64,000 nucleotides of DNA from Paenibacillus spiritus (GTDB taxonomy: Bacteria; Bacillota; Bacilli; Paenibacillales; Paenibacillaceae): assembly GCF_008710135.1 (NCBI RefSeq), contig NZ_VYKK01000004.1, forward strand, positions 62,001 to 126,000, in the 5' to 3' direction. The notes under the pieces are model-generated. The model saw only the letters and a program-made list of their open reading frames with translations, was not told where the DNA came from and did not search any database. This document shows positions 23,318 to 30,708 of this stretch, in pieces; the first letter of the stretch is position 1, and every line of letters begins with the position of its first letter. Both the position numbers and the translations under genes were made by a program.

Positions 23318-23599
23318 TTATAGTCTATTTCTCAACTTTCTCTGACAGAATTGCATAGCTTCAAACAATGTATCGGTATCTGCTTCTACCGTTTCTGTAC
23401 CAAATATTCTTTCATTCTCATTCAGACTGGGCTTTTCTTTGTAAACGAATATTTGGCTCCTAATAATTTCACCGTTCCCGACACCGCAGCTATCATCTGA
23501 GAAAATCATGATATTGTAATCACCAATTGGAATTATTAAGCTTGCCTCTGATCCTTCATTGCTAGAAGTAATCCTGCCTTTTAATTTAACACCGTCCAT
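23318..23599 (-). CDS. Hypothetical protein, 93 aa
   Basis: ATG at 23599 (MDGVKLKGRITSS) has GGGGAG nine bases upstream; the TTG at 23608 is inside that site. It is a beta-rich protein ending in a helix (LFEAMQFCQRKLRNRL). It is the first gene after the promoter at 23731. Unrecognised. Confidence 0.7.
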   Translation of the reverse strand: MDGVKLKGRITSSNEGSEASLIIPIGDYNIMIFSDDSCGVGNGEIIRSQIFVYKEKPSLNENERIFGTETVEADTDTLFEAMQFCQRKLRNRL

Positions 23600-23730
23600 T
23601 AACTCCAACTCCCCATATTTTTAATAAAAGAACTCTTTCATCGACACTTCTGTTTCTTTTTTTGATTTTTATTTCGGATGAATATTCACACTTTAATGAG
23701 AAAAATGGTGGTAAACAACTCCACTGAAGT

Positions 23731-23759
23731 CATTATACCACCTTGTATTTAATATGTAT
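23731..23759 (-). promoter_or_regulatory. Strong promoter TATACA-17-TATAAT with recurring upstream element
   Basis: On the minus strand AACAAAAATAATAA is followed by TATACA (23759-23754), 17 bases, and TATAAT (23736-23731). It matches 13052-13080 in both layout and wording and faces the gene starting at 23599. Confidence 0.75.
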
Positions 23760-23777
23760 ATTATTATTTTTGTTTTA

Positions 23778-24290
23778 TTAAGTAATTCGTAAATGTTTCT
23801 TATCGGTTACCAGTACTACTCCATCAATCAGTTTACCGGCTTTAACGTCTACAAGCAGTAACTTAGTATCTACCTTTGCTGGTTGTGGAATCTTATATGT
23901 ATCAGGTATTTTGCTTTCGTCTAATACATTTAGCGAAGGGGGGTTCTTTTGCAATTTTACGGTAAACACACCTGTGTTAACTTTATCGGTATTGTTGAGT
24001 TCGAGAAACCCTTGCATATATTCTTTAAGCCACTTTTGTTTGTTCTCCAGGTACTTACGCTTTTTGTTTAATCGTGCCTCTTCTGCTTTATATGCCTCAA
24101 TGTCTCCATTTAGATTGGTAATAAATTTGGCGATGTTATCGCATTTGTTGATCATTTCATCTTCGATTGACTCAAGGGTATCTTTGTACATTTCAATATC
24201 GTCTTCTGTCATTTCATCGTTACTTAGTGCTGCATCAACAAATTCATTGAGGAACTTATATTGCTCAGATAGTGAGTAAAGTGAAGGCAT
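23778..24290 (-). CDS. Siphovirus Gp157-family protein, 170 aa
   Basis: Starts MPSLYSLSEQYKFLNE and has the coiled-coil core EAYKAEEARLNKKRKYL, then a beta end with PPSLNVLDESKIPDTY and LRIT. This is the plan of the Gp157 family (helix, coiled coil, then a P-x-S-x-x-V strand). Gp157 genes are common in temperate phages beside recombination genes; overexpression of one in Streptococcus was linked to phage resistance. The exact role is unknown. ATG follows AAAGGAGAAATTATACAT. Confidence 0.82.
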   Translation of the reverse strand: MPSLYSLSEQYKFLNEFVDAALSNDEMTEDDIEMYKDTLESIEDEMINKCDNIAKFITNLNGDIEAYKAEEARLNKKRKYLENKQKWLKEYMQGFLELNNTDKVNTGVFTVKLQKNPPSLNVLDESKIPDTYKIPQPAKVDTKLLLVDVKAGKLIDGVVLVTDKKHLRIT

Positions 24291-24306
24291 ATGTATAATT
24301 TCTCCT

Positions 24307-24543
24307 TTAGTTGTTTTTCATGTATTTCCATAACAGGATTAGATATTTTACTTTTCGTTTTAATGGGATATTAACAACGCCTCTAATGTAAAAATTCGAA
24401 ACCTCAACCCCAGTATTTGACTTAACCATTGCATCATCATTAGTTAATTCAAAACCTGCTCGATTTCTTGAGAAAATTAATAAATTTTCGCCATTAATAG
24501 TCACAATATTACTCTTATCCATCTTTTTAAAGCCTATCTTCAA
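24307..24543 (-). CDS. Hypothetical protein, 78 aa, TTG start
   Basis: AAAGGGG lies nine bases before TTG 24543, giving (M)KIGFKKMDKSNIVT; the longer frame from GTG 24588 has no ribosome binding site. The protein is basic and beta-rich with a hydrophobic end (KVKYLILLWKYMKNN). Unrecognised; the start is uncertain. Confidence 0.55.
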   Translation of the reverse strand: MKIGFKKMDKSNIVTINGENLLIFSRNRAGFELTNDDAMVKSNTGVEVSNFYIRGVVNIPLKRKVKYLILLWKYMKNN

Positions 24544-24591
24544 TATTCCATTCCCCTTTCTTTCGTGATGAAACTTCTGTTTTATCACCCT

Positions 24592-25686
24592 TTAGTATTC
24601 TTCAATATTCGCTTTTACAACTTCATAGTCCTTATACAGTTGAGGATCTTGGTCGGCGACAATGTTATAAAGGACACTAAAGTTATAATTACAATCTCTA
24701 AATACCCTTCCATCCCCGTTCCAATTCTCTCCCGTATAGGAATAGATATCATCCTCAATATCCTGATCCAATTCATTTTCAACATTAAAGTACCCTAATC
24801 CAGTCTCCGCATAATCACAACCATTACTCCAATCATTTCGGTTCTTCTCAAGATAATGGGCTAGTCTTAGGTATTTATTCTGTTTGACTATCGCGCTTAA
24901 CAGATCATCCCAGGAATCATCAAGCTCCAAGTCATACTTAGCAAGAAGCAGCGCAAGTTTCTTGTTTTGTTCTTTTTCTTTCTCTATTTTCTCTTTTTTA
25001 ACTCTCTCTTCTCTCATCTTGATGACTTGAGTATTCCAGATTTTTTTAATCTGTTCGATAACCGACTTCCTCAACTCTTCAAGTCTATTCTCAGAATATT
25101 GAGTCGGGATCTGTTTTTTAATTTCTGAAGGGAAATTGTAGTACATTTTAGTAGTATCTTTTGAGCGATTCGTTTTGTAACCATAGTAAGAAGAACTAAT
25201 GCCAATTTGCTCTAAAATATCAAACACTTTCTTTTCTGTTGCTTGATTTATTTTTAGTTTTTCAACATTCTCAATATGTGTTTCTTTCTCAGATTCTGCA
25301 ATAGCATTAATGAATAAAATCAAACTGTCTAACTGCGTAGTGTCTGTCTCATCAAAATATATGTATACGTAATGATAGTTCTTCTCAAAACGCATACCTT
25401 TTGCCATCCCTTTTTGTTCTATGTATTTATCAGTATCATACCCCTTCCATTCAACTCGGAGTATTGGTTTGCTATCCCACCATTCACTTTTCTCACTCAG
25501 CCTTGCGCTGAAGGTGGACAGATGCAATGGAGTAAACTTCTGAATTTTTGTTAGACCCGTTGATTCTTCTAGTTTCTTGAACTTTGAGGTAGTAATATCT
25601 TTCATTTTCTCAATCTCTTTTATAATCTCATTAAAGTTTTTCTCTAGTGTGTCAGACTCCCAAACACCCAAATAAGTCATCTCCAT
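24592..25686 (-). CDS. Large hypothetical protein, 364 aa, central coiled coil
   Basis: Starts MEMTYLGVWESDTLEK. Residues 60-130 form a mixed domain with WDSKPILRVEWKGYD and YHYVYIYFDETDTTQ. A long charged coil follows (REERVKKEKIEKEKEQ) near 225-245, then a C-terminal acidic domain with NGDGRVFRDCNYNF. The ribosome binding site is unclear. I recognise no family; the size is unusual for this region of small genes. Confidence 0.7.
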   Translation of the reverse strand: MEMTYLGVWESDTLEKNFNEIIKEIEKMKDITTSKFKKLEESTGLTKIQKFTPLHLSTFSARLSEKSEWWDSKPILRVEWKGYDTDKYIEQKGMAKGMRFEKNYHYVYIYFDETDTTQLDSLILFINAIAESEKETHIENVEKLKINQATEKKVFDILEQIGISSSYYGYKTNRSKDTTKMYYNFPSEIKKQIPTQYSENRLEELRKSVIEQIKKIWNTQVIKMREERVKKEKIEKEKEQNKKLALLLAKYDLELDDSWDDLLSAIVKQNKYLRLAHYLEKNRNDWSNGCDYAETGLGYFNVENELDQDIEDDIYSYTGENWNGDGRVFRDCNYNFSVLYNIVADQDPQLYKDYEVVKANIEEY

Positions 25687-25708
25687 TTCTAATAAAATTT
25701 AGATTTTA

Positions 25709-25888
25709 TTAACTTACAACAAACTTAAACGACTCTGTGTACTTTTTAGCAATAGTCCATTTTTCTTCATTCTTTTCATTTTTTGTTGGATTATCAATTA
25801 GATACTCATTGAAAAACCACCATATCCCCTTCATATCTTCAGCAGACATTTTCACTACATATTCTGTCTGATCTTTAAGAACTTGCAC
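25709..25888 (-). CDS. Small hypothetical protein, 59 aa, GTG start
   Basis: GTG at 25888 follows AAGGAGGGATTGCT and gives (M)QVLKDQTEYVVKMSA, then MKGIWWFFNEYLIDN and a basic helix. It looks intact and well expressed. Its stop lies inside the TAAAATTTAGATTTTA hairpin that precedes the next ribosome binding site. Confidence 0.75.
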   Translation of the reverse strand: MQVLKDQTEYVVKMSAEDMKGIWWFFNEYLIDNPTKNEKNEEKWTIAKKYTESFKFVVS

Positions 25889-25904
25889 AGCAATCCCTCC
25901 TTCT

Positions 25905-26138
25905 TTAAGCTCTTTGTTCTCTCACAAATTTATGTATTTGAATAAGTTCTCTAAAATTCCTCTTCATCATTAACTCATCAACTTCATCCATAATCTGATA
26001 CATGGCTTCTTGATGGTCAACTCTCATTGATGAAGGACAATCTAGTTGATCTGGTGTTGCAACATTGTATAACTCTTCACTCTCGGGACAGCATGATTCA
26101 AAGGTATTCCATAAACAATGGGTATTGTTACATTTCAT
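25905..26138 (-). CDS. Cysteine-rich small protein, 77 aa
   Basis: Starts MKCNNTHCLWNTFESCC; C3, C8, C16, C17 and C34 suggest a metal site, with H7 nearby. The rest is a helix with MYQIMDEVDELMMKRN. It is preceded by AAAGGAGGAATTTGG, and diverges from the rightward gene at 26235. Confidence 0.72.
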   Translation of the reverse strand: MKCNNTHCLWNTFESCCPESEELYNVATPDQLDCPSSMRVDHQEAMYQIMDEVDELMMKRNFRELIQIHKFVREQRA

Positions 26139-26160
26139 TTAACCAAATTCCTCCTTTAAG

Positions 26161-26189
26161 TTTAAAAGAGTAAGCACAAATGATATAAT
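26161..26189 (+). promoter_or_regulatory. Promoter TTTAAA-17-TATAAT
   Basis: Plus-strand TTTAAA (26161-26166) and TATAAT (26184-26189), 17 bases apart, 45 bases upstream of the rightward gene at 26235. The -35 is weak, the -10 perfect. Confidence 0.55.
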
Positions 26190-26234
26190 TAGATGTAGAA
26201 TTGCCTAAATAAGTGTACAAGAGGAGATGAGATT

Positions 26235-26525
26235 ATGCGTTCAGTAGATGTCTTTCTTTATGATCCAACAAATAGGTTGTACTCTTTCCTGCAATTAATC
26301 TGGATAAGAATGCCATTTACCGAATATGAACTCGACATTGCTTCTTATGAGGAGTGGAGAAAAAGAGGTAATATGGTAAGATTTAAAAATTATGTAATTA
26401 AAGAATTTAAAGATAAAGGCATTTCTAAGGGCGAAACCATCAGTATCATCCAAAATGAATTCGAAGAAAGAGGGATTACATTTTCAGAATTGCCAAAGAT
26501 TATTTATAAAATTTGGGATGAATGA
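26235..26525 (+). CDS. Hypothetical protein, 96 aa, rightward
   Basis: ATG at 26235 follows GAGGAGATGAGATT. The protein starts MRSVDVFLYDPTNRLY, with YEEWRKRGNMVRFKNYV and a C-terminal EFEERGITFSELPKII. It is helical and basic, like a small DNA-binding protein, but no helix-turn-helix is certain. One of only three rightward genes in the window; separate regulation from the leftward lytic-type block is likely (inference). Confidence 0.75.
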   Translation: MRSVDVFLYDPTNRLYSFLQLIWIRMPFTEYELDIASYEEWRKRGNMVRFKNYVIKEFKDKGISKGETISIIQNEFEERGITFSELPKIIYKIWDE

Positions 26526-26545
26526 ATCCCCATAAAAGTTATATT

Positions 26546-26833
26546 TTACAATGACTCAAATTTCGCCTCAAACTCTTTTAATTGCCTTTCTAGAGTTTGG
26601 ATAATTACATTTAATAGTTCCCAATTACCAAAATATCTAGATAAATCGGCATTAGTACCTGAACCATCTCTGAATTTAGAAATAGACAGACTATATAGAC
26701 CGTCATCAAGCGCAGCCTGATTTCTATTCTCTCTTCGTTCTTCATAAAGTTTTTTCAGTACTTTGATTCCTTCTTGAGTTGTTTTAATTAGTTCTAGTAA
26801 CTCTTCCCCTTGTTGCAATTGTTGAATATTCAT
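26546..26833 (-). CDS. Coiled-coil hypothetical protein, 95 aa
   Basis: Starts MNIQQLQQGEELLELI, with a heptad-rich N-terminus, a central RDGSGTNADLSRYFGN loop and a second coil (LERQLKEFEAKFESL). It is convergent with the rightward gene, 20 bases between stops. Unknown function. Confidence 0.7.
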   Translation of the reverse strand: MNIQQLQQGEELLELIKTTQEGIKVLKKLYEERRENRNQAALDDGLYSLSISKFRDGSGTNADLSRYFGNWELLNVIIQTLERQLKEFEAKFESL

Positions 26834-26854
26834 TTATATACTCTCCTCTTAAAA

Positions 26855-27082
26855 TTATGATTTCATCGCATTAATATTGTAGTATTTTCCATCGGTTCCA
26901 ATTAGTCTATCCACTAGCGTTACTGTTAATTTCCTATTGTAACGTTCTGCTTTTTCTTCATCCTGGAATAATTCGTAATAGGAGTTTGCTACTTCTTCAG
27001 GATTATTCGCTACAATAAAATCATCGAAAGCTTCATACTCTGGATCAAAATCATTAGTAAATTCTACTTGGTATACCTTCAT
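26855..27082 (-). CDS. Hypothetical protein, 75 aa, acidic
   Basis: Starts MKVYQVEFTNDFDPEY with GGTGAGATTAGA upstream. A beta strand, an acidic helix (FQDEEKAERYNRK) and a beta hairpin with GTDGKYYNI. The fold plan resembles small phage proteins with an N-terminal KxYxVE strand. Unrecognised. Confidence 0.7.
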   Translation of the reverse strand: MKVYQVEFTNDFDPEYEAFDDFIVANNPEEVANSYYELFQDEEKAERYNRKLTVTLVDRLIGTDGKYYNINAMKS

Positions 27083-27116
27083 TCTAATCTCACCTTTTCT
27101 TGATCAAATCACGATT

Positions 27117-27824
27117 TCATGATCCAAAATGATCTAATTGATTATTCTCCAATATCTCAATCTCTCGTTCGCTAAATCCAATATCATTGAGTCTGAGAAG
27201 CATTTTGCTGACTTCTTTATTGCTCACCGACATTCCCCTCTCAACAAATCGAGGAAGTCTTACAATCGTTCCCACAATGTCTCTAGCTCTTCCTTCGTTG
27301 TAATAGATTTTATTCCCTCTTACGAATCTCCAATCACTCAAGCAAGCAACATTGCCATTCTTCCAATAGGTCATGTTGTGCTTGAAATCAAACTGGTTAA
27401 TTACCTCTTCGGGCTTACCAATCCATTGAGTAATGATCTGGTATTTTCCGAGTGAGATTGCATTTTGAGTAATAGTCATATTGATGTCTTTGTACAATCC
27501 CCCACTCCTAATCTCACTTTTGTAAGATGCTTCATTCATAAAATACTCTCTCAACTTCATTGCTAACTCTTCAGACTCAACAAAAAAATCATAGTCTTTC
27601 GGTTCTTTCTCATGATAAAGACTGTAGATACAGCCTCCAGAAATGTAAGACTGAAGAAAGAAGTCGTATTGTAGGGATTGTGGAAGCAAATTTGTTAATT
27701 CGTCTTTTGCATAGAAAAGCCTAGTCGATATGTCGTTAATTTTTTCATTATGTATTTGTTCTTCAGTCTTATATGTTTCCTTTAATAAACCAAATTTAAT
27801 CATCAATCGCTTAATGATATTCAC
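27117..27824 (-). CDS. Pol-beta-fold nucleotidyltransferase-like protein, 235 aa
   Basis: GTG at 27824 lies five bases after AGGAGGT. Near residue 60 it reads SYISGGCIYSLYHEKE followed by DYDFFVESEE, the GG-x-DxD motif, and later VRLPRFVERGMSVSNK. It is a shorter paralogue of the gene at 11967-12830. A third nucleotidyltransferase of a different (MNT) type is at 46856. Substrate unknown; RNA or tRNA modification is possible. Confidence 0.7.
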   Translation of the reverse strand: MNIIKRLMIKFGLLKETYKTEEQIHNEKINDISTRLFYAKDELTNLLPQSLQYDFFLQSYISGGCIYSLYHEKEPKDYDFFVESEELAMKLREYFMNEASYKSEIRSGGLYKDINMTITQNAISLGKYQIITQWIGKPEEVINQFDFKHNMTYWKNGNVACLSDWRFVRGNKIYYNEGRARDIVGTIVRLPRFVERGMSVSNKEVSKMLLRLNDIGFSEREIEILENNQLDHFGS

Positions 27825-27861
27825 TTAATACCTCCTTCATATTTTGGTTGAAATTCTTCTT

Positions 27862-28329
27862 TTATCGGAACATCATATGGCTAGTCCCATTTTCATCATC
27901 AATGTTCCAATTACCAAAACAAGTTTTTACCGTCTGTTCTTTCGAAATAACTATGTATAAATCGCCTAATTTACTAACATAAGAATCCTGGGCTTCATTT
28001 TTATATTCAGATTCACCAACCCAATCGACATAGAATTCATCCTTGGTTCCATCTTCATAAATTAGATCAACCGAACAAATATCTCTAGCGGACAATCGTT
28101 CGAAGAGATTATGCTTCCATTCCTCAACGTCAAAAGCATTATATTCTTTATTGGCTTCTCTGCTAATTGCTATTGAAAATAGTTCACAAGTTGTCATGTG
28201 CATAATACTGTTATAGTGCTTTGTAATATGTTTTTTTAAATCTCGTACTTGAAAATTGCCTATGTATTTTCCATCAATACTCAGAACTTCGCAATTCTCC
28301 AAAGCAAACTCAACACTTTTTATTTTCAT
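27862..28329 (-). CDS. Conserved-looking phage protein, 155 aa
   Basis: Starts MKIKSVEFALENCEVL. Contains the strand-rich IDGKYIGNFQVRDLKK, then DVEEWKHNLFERLSARD and DEFYVDWVGES. The composition and plan recall a family seen repeatedly in Firmicutes phages, which I cannot name. Its ATG overlaps the stop of the upstream gene, so the two are coupled. Confidence 0.72.
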   Translation of the reverse strand: MKIKSVEFALENCEVLSIDGKYIGNFQVRDLKKHITKHYNSIMHMTTCELFSIAISREANKEYNAFDVEEWKHNLFERLSARDICSVDLIYEDGTKDEFYVDWVGESEYKNEAQDSYVSKLGDLYIVISKEQTVKTCFGNWNIDDENGTSHMMFR

Positions 28330-28614
28330 CTATTCACTCTCCTTCTTATTTTTATTCTTTCTTGCATTTGCTAATCGTTTAGCAGCCGCTTTACGCTGTT
28401 CCTCGCTCATAACCCGTTTCTTATTACTCTTCGCTCGGAAGGACACCTGATTCCGATCTACAAGATAATATGTATTTCCTTCTTCATCTGTTTTATATTC
28501 TTGGAATCCCGCCTTTCTCATACGAGTCCTTTCCTTACTCGATGAACAAAAGATTTGGTATTGATTCGTTTCCTCCGTGTATACAAGCACATTCTCTCGT
28601 TCACATGGCTCCAT
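28330..28614 (-). CDS. Hypothetical protein, 94 aa, basic tail
   Basis: Starts MEPCERENVLVYTEET; the middle holds ERTRMRKAGFQEYKTD and the C-terminus is a basic, alanine-rich helix (KAAAKRLANARKNKNKK) like a nucleic-acid-binding tail. It is translationally coupled to the gene starting at 28329. Confidence 0.7.
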   Translation of the reverse strand: MEPCERENVLVYTEETNQYQIFCSSSKERTRMRKAGFQEYKTDEEGNTYYLVDRNQVSFRAKSNKKRVMSEEQRKAAAKRLANARKNKNKKESE

Positions 28615-28619
28615 ATGTG

Positions 28620-28802
28620 TTAGTCCTCATTTCTGTATTCGCTTTTAAGTCTTCCTAAAATGTCATATACGGCAGCAATCCTTGCATATTGTAATTCGTT
28701 ACCCTTCGATGTTCCCACACAAATTGGTTCCCCATACTTATAACAATCGTTAATATGCCATTCATAGGCTTCATTACAAACTTCATTGTTTTTGCAAATC
28801 AT
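28620..28802 (-). CDS. Cysteine-containing small protein, 60 aa
   Basis: Starts MICKNNEVCNEAYEWH. Cysteines 3, 9 and 20 with H16 could bind metal. It ends ILGRLKSEYRNED. It lies directly upstream of the gene at 28614. Function unknown. Confidence 0.65.
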   Translation of the reverse strand: MICKNNEVCNEAYEWHINDCYKYGEPICVGTSKGNELQYARIAAVYDILGRLKSEYRNED

Positions 28803-28823
28803 CAGATCGTATCCACTATCTTT

Positions 28824-28958
28824 TCAGTTTTTAATCACGGAGTATCTATAGCCATTGTCACATTCAATTAGGTCATTCGCTTCAATCAAAACATTTCCTC
28901 TCCTTCTACATACCACTTGAGATTTTACATTATCAAATTCAATCCTGGTATTCTTCAA
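28824..28958 (-). CDS. Small hypothetical protein, 44 aa, TTG start, coupled
   Basis: The frame from TTG 28958 gives (M)KNTRIEFDNVKSQV, then VCRRRGNVLIEANDLI and ends YSVIKN. It reads as real protein, but its start lies inside the previous small gene (overlap 20 bases) with only a GAG-type site, so translation would depend on coupling. An internal TTG with AAGGAGAGG upstream would give a 22-residue form. Confidence 0.5.
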   Translation of the reverse strand: MKNTRIEFDNVKSQVVCRRRGNVLIEANDLIECDNGYRYSVIKN

Positions 28959-29067
28959 GCAGCTCAATTGCAAACTCTAAATCAAACATTTGATGCTTTA
29001 CTATGGTAATTGTTCTAGCTATGGATGTGTCATTTCTTTGTTCGTACTGTTCAACTTCTCCAGACAT
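28939..29067 (-). CDS. Small protein overlapping the zinc-finger gene in another frame, 42 aa
   Basis: ATG at 29067 lies seven bases after GAGGAGG and gives MSGEVEQYEQRNDTS to ELLEEYQD. Its first 49 bases are read in a different frame inside the gene at 29019-29213. The ribosome binding site is encoded by the Glu-rich EEEEKE of that gene. A clear case of overlapping genes. Confidence 0.65.
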   Translation of the reverse strand: MSGEVEQYEQRNDTSIARTITIVKHQMFDLEFAIELLEEYQD

Positions 29068-29213
29068 TCTTTTTCCTCCTCTTCAGTTCTATTAATTCTC
29101 AAACGAGTATACACGTGGCCGCAAATTTTACATATCTTTGCATGAGTATACCACTGTTTATCTTCGATCTTAATCAATTCATACTCGTGTTTATGATTAC
29201 TTTTCTTGCCCAT
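29019..29213 (-). CDS. Zinc-finger protein, 64 aa
   Basis: Starts MGKKSNHKHEYELIKI. H7 and H9, then KICKICGHVYTRLR, give a CxxC plus HxH zinc site. The acidic end (TEEEEKECLEKLN) also encodes the next gene's ribosome binding site. AAAGGGGGATGGTAA precedes the start. Probable nucleic-acid or protein adaptor. Confidence 0.72.
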   Translation of the reverse strand: MGKKSNHKHEYELIKIEDKQWYTHAKICKICGHVYTRLRINRTEEEEKECLEKLNSTNKEMTHP

Positions 29214-29246
29214 TTACCATCCCCCTTTCTGTTTAAAATGTCGATT

Positions 29247-29417
29247 TTATTCAAATTCTTTCTTAATGGCATCAAACAATTGTTTGCTAATTTCAATACG
29301 CCTTGACGTATTATAATCGTCTAGTTCCATATAATATTTTTCATTAGATTGTGTAACTATGACTTCACCATAATTGTTAGATAGACCGAGCGATAATACA
29401 AAATGCGTTTCTATAAT
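29247..29417 (-). CDS. Small hypothetical protein, 56 aa, apparent ATT start
   Basis: The site AAAGGAGGG is seven bases before ATT (29417-29415), which opens (M)IETHFVLSLGLSNNYG, continues EVIVTQSNEKYYMELD and ends AIKKEFE. There is no ATG, GTG or TTG in frame until codon 31. A third gene in this window with an ATN start. Confidence 0.6.
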   Translation of the reverse strand: MIETHFVLSLGLSNNYGEVIVTQSNEKYYMELDDYNTSRRIEISKQLFDAIKKEFE

Positions 29418-29461
29418 ATATAAGCCCTCCTTTCTTGACGAAGTTCTGATTTAGTTAACTT

Positions 29462-29617
29462 TCACACGCCTCTATAAACAAAATTTAACTTGCCATCATG
29501 ATCGAAATATGGTTCAAGTCCAGTATAAATATGGATCTCCTCTGTTTGCTTAAGATGTTCTGCGACTATCTGGCTGATTTCATTTAACGTAAAGTGCAAT
29601 TCCTTTTTCACTCTCAT
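29462..29617 (-). CDS. Small hypothetical protein, 51 aa, coupled start
   Basis: The ATG at 29617 shares ATGA with the stop of the DUF4326 gene. The protein starts MRVKKELHFTLNEISQ and ends LNFVYRGV, with a helix and a beta end. Coupled translation with DUF4326 is very likely. Confidence 0.72.
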   Translation of the reverse strand: MRVKKELHFTLNEISQIVAEHLKQTEEIHIYTGLEPYFDHDGKLNFVYRGV

Positions 29618-29901
29618 GGACATTCATCACTCTCTGGTGCCAAATTATCGGCAAGTTCAGCCAAGATATCACCATGACATGCTTTAGGCTTACAGAAACA
29701 GCACAATGTTTTACCTTTTAGCTCGTGTAGCCTATTAAGTAATTGAGGCTGCGCCTTAATCCACTCAGCGTATTTACGGATAACGTCGTCCCTGTCGCCA
29801 TCCTTACCTATGACAAAAGGATTTCCCCAAATTGACCCGCGTCCGATATACACGTCATATGGAACTTTATGATACTTGTTCACCACTTTAGTTTCGCTCA
29901 T
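29614..29901 (-). CDS. DUF4326 protein, 95 aa
   Basis: Reads VVNKYHKVPYDVYIGRG, then SIWGNPFVIGKDGDRDD, a helix with YAEWIKAQPQLL and the metal-like end TLCCFCKPKACHGDIL. This is the full signature of DUF4326 (YIGRG, WGNPF, CxCKPxxCHG). The conserved C and H residues suggest a metal site. It is frequent in phages and actinobacteria; function unknown. ATG 29901 overlaps the end of the upstream cysteine-rich gene in another frame. Confidence 0.9.
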   Translation of the reverse strand: MSETKVVNKYHKVPYDVYIGRGSIWGNPFVIGKDGDRDDVIRKYAEWIKAQPQLLNRLHELKGKTLCCFCKPKACHGDILAELADNLAPESDECP

Positions 29902-30019
29902 ATGTATCTTCTCCTAATTCCCATTCATCATTTTCACAAGCATCGCATCCAGGACAAGGACAGAAATCATCAACATCAACTGCATAACCAATTTGACCTG
30001 AACCGTTACAGAGATTCAC
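29888..30019 (-). CDS. Cysteine-rich micro-protein, 43 aa, GTG start
   Basis: GTG at 30019 lies seven bases after GAGGAGTG. It reads (M)NLCNGSGQIGYAVDV, then DDFCPCPGCDACEND and an acidic end. Five cysteines in CPCPGCDAC plus C4 make a likely zinc knuckle, like the DnaJ-type CxGxG. Its last 14 bases overlap the DUF4326 start. Confidence 0.65.
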   Translation of the reverse strand: MNLCNGSGQIGYAVDVDDFCPCPGCDACENDEWELGEDTYERN

Positions 30020-30035
30020 AATATTCACTCCTCAA

Positions 30036-30266
30036 TTAAATATGAACATACGGCGTGTCTGAAAAGTATTCTTTTTCAATATCAGAAAATTTCAACTTCT
30101 GATCGTGAGGCAACAATGAGATTATTTCAAGGATAGTTTCATATTTATGTATGGCTTTAATTTTACTTAAGCATTCTTCTTCAGTGTGGGCGTTAGAGTT
30201 AAATATATATAGTTCGTGATATAATCTATACTTGATTTCACCCAAATGGTAAATAAATTGTTCCAC
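30036..30266 (-). CDS. Hypothetical protein, 76 aa, helical
   Basis: Starts MEQFIYHLGEIKYRLY, with a continuing helix AHTEEECLSKIKAIHK and a C-terminal FSDIEKEYFSDTPYV. AAGGAGGACATCAGTGG lies upstream. Unrecognised. Confidence 0.7.
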   Translation of the reverse strand: MEQFIYHLGEIKYRLYHELYIFNSNAHTEEECLSKIKAIHKYETILEIISLLPHDQKLKFSDIEKEYFSDTPYVHI

Positions 30267-30308
30267 TGATGTCCTCCTTTCTCAGTAAATGATCCATTTC
30301 ATAAGCCG

Positions 30309-30689
30309 TTACACTGGATACAGGTAATTTACAGCCTTACCTTTACTTTTGGCGTATTCAATTTCTCGCTTTGTGCTTGAACCAATATATCCATCTACAT
30401 TAATCACAAAGATTTCATCTGCCAAATCAATTTTTCTAAAATGGATGTTATCGAGCATTTCTTTCTCCTGAGATGTTAACTCTATACCTTCAGCATGACC
30501 GAAAACTCCTACTGAGATCACGAGATTCCCCAACATAGTCAAGTTTTTGTTGACCACATTAAATTCTTCTTTGTACTTTGTAGAACCGCATAGCGTAATT
30601 ACTTTCATATATTCTCCCTCTCTCCTACATTTACATGGATATTTATAGTGAATTCCTTCGCTACATTTGGGGCAAGCACCTATACTCAT
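30309..30689 (-). CDS. Nucleoside 2-deoxyribosyltransferase-like protein with N-terminal zinc knuckle, 126 aa
   Basis: From residue 28 it reads MKVITLCGSTKYKEEF, with GVFGHAEGIELTSQEK, then LADEIFVINVDGYIGSS and TKREIEYAKSKGK. This is the plan of the Nuc_deoxyrib_tr family (GS motif, D-x-F-V-x-N, G-x-S-T). These enzymes cleave or swap bases on deoxynucleosides or deoxynucleotides. Residues 6-21 (CPKCSEGIHYKYPCKC) form a zinc knuckle. Both ATG 30689 and ATG 30608 (at MKVITL) have a ribosome binding site, so long and short forms are possible. Confidence 0.8.
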   Translation of the reverse strand: MSIGACPKCSEGIHYKYPCKCRREGEYMKVITLCGSTKYKEEFNVVNKNLTMLGNLVISVGVFGHAEGIELTSQEKEMLDNIHFRKIDLADEIFVINVDGYIGSSTKREIEYAKSKGKAVNYLYPV

Positions 30690-30708
30690 TCTACAATTCC
30701 TTTCTAAC

